Below, piece by piece: positions 1 to 6,574 of a stretch of 10,843 bases of DNA (the first letter of the stretch is position 1; each line of letters starts with the position of its first letter). The DNA is from Candidatus Caldarchaeum sp. (GTDB taxonomy: Archaea > Thermoproteota > Nitrososphaeria_A > Caldarchaeales > Caldarchaeaceae). The stretch covers positions 1 to 10,843 of the forward strand of contig JANXEM010000010.1 of assembly GCA_025058435.1 (NCBI GenBank). Reading direction: 5' to 3'. The notes under the pieces are model-generated. The model had not been told where the DNA came from, made no database searches, and was given only the letters and a program-made list of their open reading frames with translations. Both the position numbers and the translations under genes were made by a program.

Positions 1-1149
1 TTCAGGATGGATGAGCTGGATGAGTCGGTTAGGGATGTTGTCCGGAAATTGAGCAGCGAGTCGGTTGTTTTCGTAAGGGGAACCGTGATAAAACAGCCGA
101 AGTCGAGGCTGGGCGTCGAGTTGGTCGCCGACGCCGTTGAAATCTTGGGCAGGTCGGTGCCGCGGCTGGAATACGACCCAACGGGCAAAGTTCAAGCAAG
201 CATGGACGTACGGCTGAAGCACAGAATACTCGACCTCCGACGGCCCGAGGTGAAAAACATCTTCATAGTCGGCAGCCACGTCTTCAAAGCTCTGAGGGAT
301 TTCTTCCATCAAAAGGGGTTCGTAGAGGTTAGGACGCCGAAAATCATCGCTTCGGCGACAGAAGGAGGGGCGGAGCTTTTTGAGATAAAATATTTCGACA
401 AACCAGCTTTTTTGGCCCAAAGCCCCCAGCTGTACAAGGAGCAGTTGACCACGGTTTTCGAAAAAGTCTTCGAAATCGGGCCCTTCTTCCGTGCAGAGGA
501 ATCGCATACGAGGCGGCACATAAGCGAATTCACGTCGGTCGACATCGAGCAGGCTTTCGCGGACATGGACGACGTGATGGAGGTTCTCGAAGAGGCCGTA
601 GCCCACGTTCACCGCGTCTTGTTGGATAGATGTGGAAAACAGCTGAAGGAACTCGGCGTCAACCTCCGCATTCCGAAAACACCTTTCCCGAGGATAACCT
701 ACGACGAAGCATTAGAAATCCTCAAGCAAGAAGGAGAAAATATCAGATGGGGAGAAGACTTTTCAACACCGCATCTCAGGAAACTCGGCAAAAAATTCAC
801 GAGCTACTACTACATCACCCACTTCCCGACGGAAATCAAGCCCTTCTACATACAGGAAAAAGCCGAAAACCCGGCCCTGTCTGAATCATTCGACCTCATG
901 TTTCAGTGGTTGGAGCTGGCATCGGGCGGAACCCGTGTCTCCGACCACGACGTTTTGATGCGTAAGCTCGCGGAAAAGGGGCTTGACCCGAAGATGTTTG
1001 AAGACCATCTCAGAGTTTTCCGTTACGGGATGCCGGTTCACGCGGGCTGGGGTCTCGGTTTCGAGAGGTTCTTGATGGTGTTGACGAGACGGACCAACAT
1101 ACGTGAAACGGTTCTGTTTCCACGCGACAGGTTCAGGCTGACTCCATGA
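1..1149 (+). CDS. aspS: Aspartyl-tRNA synthetase, archaeal type (5'-truncated by window edge)
   Basis: This class II synthetase attaches aspartate to tRNA-Asp in the cytoplasm. The frame is open from base 1, and the archaeal enzyme is usually about 430 residues, so roughly 50 N-terminal residues lie outside the window; the Met at base 7 is internal. Counting from that Met, the end of the OB-fold anticodon domain is residues 1-50, with the usual hinge at LEYDPTGK (54-61). Motif 1 is around EVRTPKI (107-113), the substrate loop holds LAQSPQLYK (136-144), motif 2 is FRAEES..RRH..EF (161-175), and motif 3 is GWGLGFERFL near the C terminus. The ending LFPRDRFRLTP is typical of archaeal AspRS. The 3' end overlaps the convergent flavin reductase-like gene by 17 nt. 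Arg34 sits where Thermococcus AspRS has the discriminating Lys85. The identification is secure; tRNA-Asn discrimination is not settled. Confidence 0.96.
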   Translation, partial: FRMDELDESVRDVVRKLSSESVVFVRGTVIKQPKSRLGVELVADAVEILGRSVPRLEYDPTGKVQASMDVRLKHRILDLRRPEVKNIFIVGSHVFKALRDFFHQKGFVEVRTPKIIASATEGGAELFEIKYFDKPAFLAQSPQLYKEQLTTVFEKVFEIGPFFRAEESHTRRHISEFTSVDIEQAFADMDDVMEVLEEAVAHVHRVLLDRCGKQLKELGVNLRIPKTPFPRITYDEALEILKQEGENIRWGEDFSTPHLRKLGKKFTSYYYITHFPTEIKPFYIQEKAENPALSESFDLMFQWLELASGGTRVSDHDVLMRKLAEKGLDPKMFEDHLRVFRYGMPVHAGWGLGFERFLMVLTRRTNIRETVLFPRDRFRLTP

Positions 1150-1615
1150 TCTTTGCGGGCCTGTAGTATTGTCTCTGGAAGTAGACGAGCGGCTGCTCGT
1201 CTGTGAGAATTTTGATGCTTTTTACTTGTCCGAGGATGATGTTGTGTGTGGCCGCTTCGACGTGGTGGTGGACTTCGCAGAAAAGAGTTGCGACGGCGCC
1301 TTCGATGACGGGGTAGATGCCGTTTTCTACTCGGTACTTTACTTTCTCGAACCTGTCGTCATGGGGAGCGTAGGCGAATAGGTCGGAGACGGCGGCCTGT
1401 TTTTCCGACAAAAGATTTACGCAAAATCTTTTCGTTTCAAGGACATTCCTGCAGGTCTGCGTTGTTTTTTCCAACACTATTAGAACCAGCTGAGGGTCGA
1501 GGCTTACTGAGGTGAACGAGCTGACGGTCATTCCATGTGGTCTGCTGCCGTCAAAAGTCGTTACGACCGTCACGCACTGAGGAACTCGTCGCATAAACTC
1601 CCTTAAATCCGTCAT
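1133..1615 (-). CDS. Flavin reductase-like domain protein (FMN-binding split barrel)
   Basis: At 160 residues this matches the small flavin reductase family (HpaC/RutF-like), soluble proteins that bind FMN and use NAD(P)H to reduce flavin, often for a partner oxygenase. Visible family marks are the N-terminal 'P..VTVVTT.dG' strand (residues 11-23), the FMN-phosphate region GMTVSSFTSVSLDPQ (28-42), RFCVNLLSE (63-71), and the C-terminal ILGQVKSI followed by PLVYFQRQYYR. The usual GDH in the late motif is replaced by ATHN, so the catalytic role is not certain. It is the last gene of the minus-strand series, 48 nt after the RAM protein. A TATA-like box 28 nt before the ATG suggests its own leaderless promoter. 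No oxygenase partner is present in the window. The family is confident; the substrate and partner are unknown. Confidence 0.87.
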   Translation of the reverse strand: MTDLREFMRRVPQCVTVVTTFDGSRPHGMTVSSFTSVSLDPQLVLIVLEKTTQTCRNVLETKRFCVNLLSEKQAAVSDLFAYAPHDDRFEKVKYRVENGIYPVIEGAVATLFCEVHHHVEAATHNIILGQVKSIKILTDEQPLVYFQRQYYRPAKIMESA

Positions 1616-1638
1616 CTTGGGTAGCGGATGTCGTCGTC

Positions 1639-1647
1639 AAATATTAA
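1639..1647 (-). promoter_or_regulatory. TATA-like box, probable leaderless promoter of the flavin reductase-like gene
   Basis: Reading the minus strand, TTAATATTT is centred 28 nt before the ATG at 1615 and lies in the only non-coding gap (48 nt) after the RAM gene. No Shine-Dalgarno sequence precedes the ATG. The spacing fits an archaeal TATA box driving a transcript that begins at or next to the start codon. This is inferred from position and AT content only. Confidence 0.5.
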
Positions 1648-1663
1648 CCATGCCGCATCTACG

Positions 1664-2167
1664 TTATTCTTTGACCGTAAACATCGTATGAGTCGAAGTC
1701 ATGTTAACCTCAGTCAACAGCCAAAGCCGTTTGAACACCCTGTTGAAGAAATCGTCCCGCGCCTCCTCGGCCACGCTGACAACCACGTCCCACATCCCAA
1801 ACAGTTCATGTCCTTCAAGAATTTCATCGATCGACATCAGATATTTCTCCCACAGTTTCGGCGCCGAAGGCCTCCTCATTTTGATGAAAATGTAGGCGCA
1901 TTTTCTTCTGGTTGCGGCTCCCTCTTTCTCGAATGACAACCCGCCTTCGTTGACGATGAGCGTGTTGGTGTCAACTACTCCATGGGCGCGCATGGCGTCG
2001 AGGATGCTGTTGAGGTGTTTCAAAGAATCAGCAGATACTTTGGACAAAACATCGTAGGGGCCCCAGATCAGATATGTTTCTTCGACGTTCTTGTCGTTTC
2101 TCAAAGACGTGATTGTTTCGATAAGGCCGCTCCGTGTCCCGACCGTTCCGAGAACAAACGCTTTCAT
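1664..2167 (-). CDS. Tandem RAM (Lrp/AsnC ligand-binding) domain protein without HTH
   Basis: This 167-residue soluble protein looks like two copies of the Lrp/AsnC C-terminal ligand-binding (RAM) fold and no DNA-binding domain. Copy 1 (about 1-78) has the family pattern: first strand MKAFVLGT, GPYDVLSKV at 36-44, and the closing strand VVDTNTLIV at 64-72. Copy 2 (about 90-167) repeats it, with AYIFIKM, GMWDVVVSV at 124-132 and MTSTHTMFTV near the C terminus. Stand-alone RAM proteins in archaea are thought to bind amino acids or other small ligands and to form ring-shaped oligomers or pair with full regulators. The gene follows the ROK kinase by 27 nt, and a TATA-like box overlapping the ROK stop may drive it separately. 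The first domain is confident. The second is inferred from the matching internal pattern and is more divergent. Confidence 0.75.
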   Translation of the reverse strand: MKAFVLGTVGTRSGLIETITSLRNDKNVEETYLIWGPYDVLSKVSADSLKHLNSILDAMRAHGVVDTNTLIVNEGGLSFEKEGAATRRKCAYIFIKMRRPSAPKLWEKYLMSIDEILEGHELFGMWDVVVSVAEEARDDFFNRVFKRLWLLTEVNMTSTHTMFTVKE

Positions 2168-2190
2168 GCATGATTTTCGTTGGTTGAAGG

Positions 2191-2197
2191 TATTTTA
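2191..2197 (-). promoter_or_regulatory. TATA-like box, possible leaderless promoter of the tandem RAM gene
   Basis: The minus-strand heptamer TAAAATA is centred 27 nt before the ATG at 2167 and overlaps the stop codon of the ROK gene. No Shine-Dalgarno sequence is seen before the ATG. The spacing fits an archaeal leaderless promoter, but the motif is short and could be chance in AT-rich intergenic sequence. Confidence 0.4.
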
Positions 2198-3094
2198 GCT
2201 TTCAGGTTGATGCATCGTTAACGCGGCCGCTCCGAGGAGGGGTGCATCTGAACCGAGCTGGGTGATTTTTATTTTGGCCTTCAACGTACCGTATCGCCGA
2301 AGCATTTGAGCGGGTTTACCGACTGTTTCCTTTGAATGGCTTAGGGCGAGCCCTCCGCCGACAACAACTATTTCAGGGTCGTAGCAGTTGATGACGGAAG
2401 CGAAGCCGGCTGCGTTGAAAAAAGCCATCCTCTTGACCACCTCCAGCGCTTTAGGGTTCCCCGCCGAAGCGGCGTCGAAAATTTCACGCGAAGTTTTCCA
2501 GATTTTTTCGCCGAAGATGTCCGCGGCAAGCTTGGGCAGCCCAGCCCCAGAACAGAGGGCCTCCCAGTGTCCGCGGCCGCCGCAGCCGCATCTGACGCGG
2601 GAAAAGGTGTCGACGACGATGTGGCCTATTTCGACGGCGTTTCCGTCCTTCCCTACGAGCAGATGGTTGTCGACGACCGCTCCACCTCCTATCCCTGTGC
2701 TGAGTGTGATGTAGATGATGTTCCTGCTTCTTCGGCCTGCTCCGTAGATTTTTTCTCCCCAGACGGCGGCTGTGCAGTCGTTCATCATTACAAAGGGCCC
2801 TCGATGAATTTTCTCGACCATTTCCCGCAGTTTAACGTTTATCCCCCCGAGGTTGGGGGTTTTGACCACCATTCCTTCGGTGATGGACAAAGGCCCTATC
2901 GTTGCAACGCCGACGGGGGCTTTATTGGAGACGCCGCTTCCGTGAAGGTAGCGGAAACCCATTTCGAAAATACGTTCAATCTCCTTTGGTTTGTTTGGTG
3001 TGGCTAAGACGATTTTCTTTCTTATGGTGCCGTTGGGTCTGACGACTCCGAATCTCGTGTAGGATGCTCCGAAGTCGATTCCGATGACTTCCAC
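2195..3094 (-). CDS. ROK family sugar kinase (glucokinase-like)
   Basis: This 299-residue ROK (repressor/ORF/kinase) protein has no helix-turn-helix, so it should be an ATP-dependent sugar kinase, most likely for glucose or an amino sugar. Visible marks are the N-terminal phosphate loop IGIDFGASYTRFGVV (4-18), the sugar-binding/catalytic MNDCTAAVWGE (104-114, Asp106 as the likely base), the second phosphate loop STGIGGGAV (132-140), EIGH (155-158) and the metal site CGC....HWE (169-178). The last metal ligand is His176 rather than Cys, a variant I believe also occurs in other archaeal ROK kinases. Near the C terminus, VVVGGGLALS is the adenosine-binding segment. The start is GTG at 3094: the phosphate loop begins four codons later, so the gene cannot start much further in. 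This places 73 nt of it inside the upstream oxidoreductase gene. Family certain, substrate not. Confidence 0.92.
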   Translation of the reverse strand: MEVIGIDFGASYTRFGVVRPNGTIRKKIVLATPNKPKEIERIFEMGFRYLHGSGVSNKAPVGVATIGPLSITEGMVVKTPNLGGINVKLREMVEKIHRGPFVMMNDCTAAVWGEKIYGAGRRSRNIIYITLSTGIGGGAVVDNHLLVGKDGNAVEIGHIVVDTFSRVRCGCGGRGHWEALCSGAGLPKLAADIFGEKIWKTSREIFDAASAGNPKALEVVKRMAFFNAAGFASVINCYDPEIVVVGGGLALSHSKETVGKPAQMLRRYGTLKAKIKITQLGSDAPLLGAAALTMHQPES

Positions 3095-4470
3095 GGAACG
3101 TCGATGTATTTGCCCGGGTTAAGTATGTTGTTTGGGTCGAAAACCTTCTTCAACTGCTGCATGAGATAAAGGGTTTGAATGCCGTTGTGTGCGGCCAACT
3201 GCTTCACCAGCCCTTCTATTTTCTGCAACCCGACGCCGTGTTCTCCTGTTACGGTTCCGCCGACCTCGATGGCGAATTGAACAAGTTCTTCGACGGTTTT
3301 TTCAGCTTTTTTGACTTCGTCGGGGTTTTTTGGATCGTAGAAAATAACAGGATGAATGTTCCCGTCGCCGGCGTGGCCGTTCATGGATATAGTTAGTCCA
3401 TGTTTTCGAGAGAGCTGCTTCACTTTCTCGAGGTAATCCACGATTCGGTCGATTGGTACGCAAACGTCTTCGACGAGGACTGCTTTGGCCGCTGCCCTTA
3501 TGGCGAGATACATGGATGCCCTTGTTTGGAGGAGCATCTCGGCTTCTTCTTCGTTTTCGGCGACTTGAATCACGCGGGCGTTGTTGTGCTTGAGGACTGA
3601 AACTAATTTTTCCAGCTCTTTTCCGGTGAACTCTTCTACGTCGATTAGAAGCATCGCTTCGCCGGCTATGAGGTTGGTTCCGTGAAATTTGTTGGCAGCT
3701 TCAACACCGATGCGGTCGAAGAACTCCAGCATCCTCGGAACGATTCGCTTTTCTCTTATTTCGATGATGGTGTTGCCGGCGTCGCTCCAGTCGTCGAAGA
3801 CAACGTATATTCGCCTTAGCCGGGCCTCTGGCAAAGGAGCTATTTTTAGCCATGCTTCGACGATGACGCCGAGGGTTCCTTCACTTCCCGCGAAAAGCTG
3901 AGCGAGGTTGTATCCGGCCCTGTTTTTGGCCAAAGGTTCGCCGAAGACCACCACCTCACCCGAAGCGAGGACGACTTTGACGGCGAGAACCCAATCCTTG
4001 ACCGTCCCATATTTTACGCACCGAAGTCCTCCGGCACCTTCTGCGACAGCTCCGCCAACTGTGCAGATAAAACTGCTGGCCGGGTCGGGCGGGAAAAAGA
4101 ACCCGTGTCTTTCCAGCTCTTTGTTGAGACGGTCGAGGACGACGCCGGCTTCGGTGTGCACGTAGTAGTTGACGGTGTCGACCTTCAGAATCCTATCCAT
4201 GTTCGAGACGTCGAGGATCAGACTGTCGGTGACGACCGCACCCGTTAGGCTCGAGCCGGCTCCCCAAGCCGTAACGGGGATTCTTCTTTGGTTGCAATAT
4301 GTGAGAACTTTGGAGACGTCTTCGACGCTGAAGGCCTTCACCACGGCGGAAGGTTTTCTGGAAAACCCGCCCATGTCGCTGGAATATTTTTCGAGCGTTT
4401 CGTCGTCCGCGAAGACTTTCCCTTCGCCAAGGACCGCTTGCAGGCCACGGATGTCTTGCTCGTTAAGCAT
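3022..4470 (-). CDS. FAD-linked oxidoreductase, GlcD / D-lactate dehydrogenase family
   Basis: This 482-residue flavoenzyme belongs to the family of glycolate oxidase subunit GlcD and D-lactate/D-2-hydroxyacid dehydrogenases, which oxidise a 2-hydroxyacid to a 2-oxoacid with FAD. The PCMH-type FAD-binding domain covers about residues 35-215 (VTAWGAGSSLTGAV at 66-79, TVGGAVAEGAGGLR at 137-150, LFAGSEGTLGV at 192-202). The C-terminal substrate domain carries EDVCVP (334-339), NGHAGDGNIHP (364-374) and TGEHGVG (408-414). The core ends at NPGK (451-454), the usual C terminus of the family. About 28 residues of Ser/Glu/Pro-rich tail follow, and the part from 459 on is encoded in sequence shared with the ROK gene. 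A GGAAAG five nt before the ATG may act as a weak ribosome site. No GlcF-type iron-sulfur partner is nearby, and the substrate cannot be told from sequence. Confidence 0.92.
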   Translation of the reverse strand: MLNEQDIRGLQAVLGEGKVFADDETLEKYSSDMGGFSRKPSAVVKAFSVEDVSKVLTYCNQRRIPVTAWGAGSSLTGAVVTDSLILDVSNMDRILKVDTVNYYVHTEAGVVLDRLNKELERHGFFFPPDPASSFICTVGGAVAEGAGGLRCVKYGTVKDWVLAVKVVLASGEVVVFGEPLAKNRAGYNLAQLFAGSEGTLGVIVEAWLKIAPLPEARLRRIYVVFDDWSDAGNTIIEIREKRIVPRMLEFFDRIGVEAANKFHGTNLIAGEAMLLIDVEEFTGKELEKLVSVLKHNNARVIQVAENEEEAEMLLQTRASMYLAIRAAAKAVLVEDVCVPIDRIVDYLEKVKQLSRKHGLTISMNGHAGDGNIHPVIFYDPKNPDEVKKAEKTVEELVQFAIEVGGTVTGEHGVGLQKIEGLVKQLAAHNGIQTLYLMQQLKKVFDPNNILNPGKYIDVPWKSSESTSEHPTRDSESSDPTAP

Positions 4471-4493
4471 AGTCTTTCCATCGATGGTTTCGT

Positions 4494-5261
4494 CTAAAAG
4501 GTTTTTAGCAAGCCCTGGTCGATGGCGTGTTTTAGTGCTTCGAATGTCGTTCGCGATTTGTTTTGTTTGTAATCTTTGAGGGCTTTTATCAGGGCGGGGT
4601 TTTTGGATGTGCTTGGGTTGATTGACCTTATGAGATATGATGCGAAGCTTGTTACGTTTTTGGGTTTTCTGGTCTGAGACGAATGGCTGAAGTCGATGAT
4701 GACCGGTGTCTTTTCAGATGATACGATGACGTGGTCCGATGCGTTGGTGAGCTGTCCATGGTCGAGGTGGACGGTGTCGAGAATGTAGGTTTGTTCGAGG
4801 GTTTGGTCGATTATCGCCTTTGTTTCACGGCTCGGGCCGGCTGTGATGATTTGGCCGATCGTCTGCCCGTCGACGTACTGCATCACGATCACGTTTGAAG
4901 ACCAGCTGTAGAGCAAAGGCCCGATGCCCTCTCTATTGGCGCGACGCTGGTTTTCTGCTTCAAATCGCATGGTTTTTACCGCGGCGTCGGCACGGAGCAC
5001 CTTGACCGCGACCTTTTTCTGTTCTCGAAGGCCCATGAAAACCAACCCCCTGCCGCCTTTCCCCAGCAGAAACGGCATCATCTTGCTCGCCTGTCGATGA
5101 AAAGCGAGACTTGGAACACCGTTGGCCAGTAGTTCCGAAACAACTTCCTCAATTCTTTGGGGTTCTGCCGATGGATACCCGAGGAGTGCGAGGTCAAGAC
5201 CACTGTCTTCGTCTACCGTGGTCAAGTCGATGAAGCGTAATGAGCTACGTAGTTCGGACAT
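4494..5261 (-). CDS. Divergent archaeal protein kinase-like protein (COG2112-like); possible pseudokinase
   Basis: This 255-residue protein has a small eukaryotic-like kinase fold resembling the archaeal predicted Ser/Thr kinases grouped as COG2112. About 60 N-terminal residues (LALLGYP.....RIEEVVSELLANGV) precede the kinase core, as I recall for that group. Core elements are the glycine loop LGKGGRGLVF (66-75), VAVKVLR with Lys87, Glu101 in the C-helix region, hinge VIVMQYVDG (124-132), catalytic loop LDHGQL (166-171) and IDFS with Asp190 (189-192). Where RIO, Bud32 and aminoglycoside kinases have H-x-D, this has H-G-Q (Gln170), so catalysis is doubtful unless the preceding Asp167 serves. 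The ATG at 5261 gives a 40-nt overlap with cca. A TTG at 5225 would instead form a TTGA junction and cost 12 residues. The gene sits in an apparent operon with cca and thpR. It is not Bud32, whose motifs differ. Confidence 0.72.
   Translation of the reverse strand: MSELRSSLRFIDLTTVDEDSGLDLALLGYPSAEPQRIEEVVSELLANGVPSLAFHRQASKMMPFLLGKGGRGLVFMGLREQKKVAVKVLRADAAVKTMRFEAENQRRANREGIGPLLYSWSSNVIVMQYVDGQTIGQIITAGPSRETKAIIDQTLEQTYILDTVHLDHGQLTNASDHVIVSSEKTPVIIDFSHSSQTRKPKNVTSFASYLIRSINPSTSKNPALIKALKDYKQNKSRTTFEALKHAIDQGLLKTF
5222..5225 (-). other. TTGA junction: cca stop with alternative TTG start of the kinase gene
   Basis: On the minus strand the cca stop TGA is preceded by T, giving TTGA. The TTG is in frame with the kinase gene at its residue 13. 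The same junction form joins other gene pairs in this window, so this TTG is a credible start, although the ATG 36 nt upstream is used in the annotation. Confidence 0.4.
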
Positions 5262-6574
5262 GTCCTCACGAATTCCATGAAAAAGTTCGCCTCATCCCCG
5301 GATAATTCGGCGGCCAACCGCGATGGGTCGGAATAGATTTTTGCGTTGATGATGTAAGGTCTTAGGTTTTTAGACACGGCGGCTTTCCCCGTCTCGATGA
5401 GCATCTGGATTGTTTCAGACGCATCGGTGTATCTTCTCTTCAACAGGGAATAGAGCCTTTCGCCTGACACCCAAGGATAAGCCAGCAACCCGTCCTTGGC
5501 GAACTGTTCCTCTACAAAGTCGACGGCTGTTTCGGCCCAGACAGGTGGGCCGCGGTTCAGCGCAACCGGTGGAAGGCTGTTTGACTCGAGTTCGAAAACG
5601 ATGACTCCCCGTTGGCCGTCGGCCCATCGGTCGCCCCTCAAAACTTTGAACCCATGCATCTCCAGCCCACGCCAAAGGCCTTCAACGGTTCTGCTCAGTT
5701 CGCCCCACAGAACATCCGGCGGCTGCTTCGGCAGCTCCAAAACAAGGCCCAAAAAACTCCTCCCATCAACCAGCCCCTTCAACGAAGATTTTTCGAGGAA
5801 AAACTTTGTCGACGGATTTTTGAGGAAAAGTTTCGACTTCATGATGAAGTTGGACAAAGCCGTAAGCGAGACGGCCGCGGCCGTGTTCCGCCGGATGTCG
5901 ACGGGGTCGCGTAGAACTAAAGGAGCTGCGAAAACGCCGGCGTCGCCGTCCAAAACAACAGGCGGCTTCCAGCGGCTGGCTTCCCTGACCAACGTCGCGA
6001 AAGAACGGAAACGAATTATCAACAGCTCGCAGACGTATCCGCTGAAGCCTTTGACCTTCACCTCGGCTCCGTAGAGGCCGTCATTCATCAAAAACGCCTT
6101 CAGCAGCCTCACCTCATCCGCCATATCGGGGCTCAGATGCGTCTTGACGTATCGGGTGTGATAGGGGGTTCGGTCGACCGGCGTTATCCATTTACCGTAT
6201 TCGGCGTCGTAGCAGGGAACGATGTTGACGCGGATACCGTCGACGAACCCCTCCACGTAGGGATGGTTGGCGTAACGCAGGCGGAAGCTTCCGCCTTCAC
6301 CTCGAATCACTTCAACACCTTTGTCCACAACCAGCCTACACGCATCATCCACCGGAAACGTTTTTTCAAAATGAACGAAAATATCCGCCTCTTCTTTCCC
6401 ACGCAACATAGTTCCTTTAGCCAAAGAGCCTTCAACCGAAACCCTGCCAGCGCCGAAGAACGTTTCAAGCCTGCCCACCAGACGGGAAGCGACATCTTGG
6501 GTTTTTTCGACTGTTTCCGGCAAAGGCCTCAGCTCTTCTGCGACCGTTTTCAACAATTCAGTGACGTCGGTCAA
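5222..6574 (-). CDS. cca: CCA-adding enzyme (class I, archaeal tRNA nucleotidyltransferase)
   Basis: This 450-residue enzyme is the size of archaeal class I CCA-adding enzymes, which build the 3'-terminal CCA of tRNA without a nucleic acid template. The nucleotidyltransferase motif is GSLAKGT (49-55) followed by KEEADIFV (60-67), where Glu62 and Asp64 match the first two metal-binding carboxylates. The central and tail signatures are PVDRTPYH, DEVRLLKAF..NDGLYGAE and KVKGFSGYVCELLI, all typical of this family. The third carboxylate is expected in a 'V-D-x-V-P-C' strand, but the sequence reads VNIVPC, with Asn117 (codon AAC at 6224-6226). The start is TTG at 6574 inside a TTGA overlap with the thpR stop, with a GGTGA ribosome site 7 nt upstream. 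thpR and cca are often neighbours in archaea. The family is certain; full activity is in question because of Asn117. Confidence 0.94.
   Translation of the reverse strand: MTDVTELLKTVAEELRPLPETVEKTQDVASRLVGRLETFFGAGRVSVEGSLAKGTMLRGKEEADIFVHFEKTFPVDDACRLVVDKGVEVIRGEGGSFRLRYANHPYVEGFVDGIRVNIVPCYDAEYGKWITPVDRTPYHTRYVKTHLSPDMADEVRLLKAFLMNDGLYGAEVKVKGFSGYVCELLIIRFRSFATLVREASRWKPPVVLDGDAGVFAAPLVLRDPVDIRRNTAAAVSLTALSNFIMKSKLFLKNPSTKFFLEKSSLKGLVDGRSFLGLVLELPKQPPDVLWGELSRTVEGLWRGLEMHGFKVLRGDRWADGQRGVIVFELESNSLPPVALNRGPPVWAETAVDFVEEQFAKDGLLAYPWVSGERLYSLLKRRYTDASETIQMLIETGKAAVSKNLRPYIINAKIYSDPSRLAAELSGDEANFFMEFVRTCPNYVAHYASST
6571..6574 (-). other. TTGA stop/start overlap joining thpR and cca
   Basis: The TGA of thpR (6573-6571) shares two bases with the TTG start of cca (6574-6572). 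GGTGA at 6586-6582, 7 nt before the TTG and inside the last codons of thpR, matches the archaeal anti-Shine-Dalgarno sequence. This points to coupled translation. Confidence 0.75.

Noticed and set aside
1133..1149. Frame error suspected at the aspS/flavin reductase convergent overlap
   Set aside because: Both proteins end with family-typical C termini (FPRDRFRLTP; QRQYYRPAKI plus a few residues), so the 17-nt overlap is genuine.
2567..3007. 146-codon plus-strand open frame opposite the ROK kinase
   Set aside because: The translation is Asp/Val/Ala-rich shadow sequence with no domain, and the ROK gene is certain on the other strand.
4491..4510. AT-rich patch before the GlcD-like gene as a promoter
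   Set aside because: It lies at the end of the kinase gene, the possible TATA elements are weak and at two competing distances (27 and 35 nt), and a GGAAAG near the ATG suggests translation from an operon transcript.
4494..5261. Kinase gene as Bud32 of the KEOPS complex
   Set aside because: It lacks the Bud32 signatures (KGYR..LD, HGDLTTSN), and its LDHGQL and IDFS motifs and N-terminal segment fit the COG2112 group better.
5871..5884. Perfect 14-nt palindrome ACGGCCGCGGCCGT, with its GGCCGCGGCC core repeated at 8545-8554
   Set aside because: Both lie in coding sequence for Ala-Ala-Val stretches of cca and UPF0201 and follow from GC-rich alanine codons. No spacing or position suggests a binding site.
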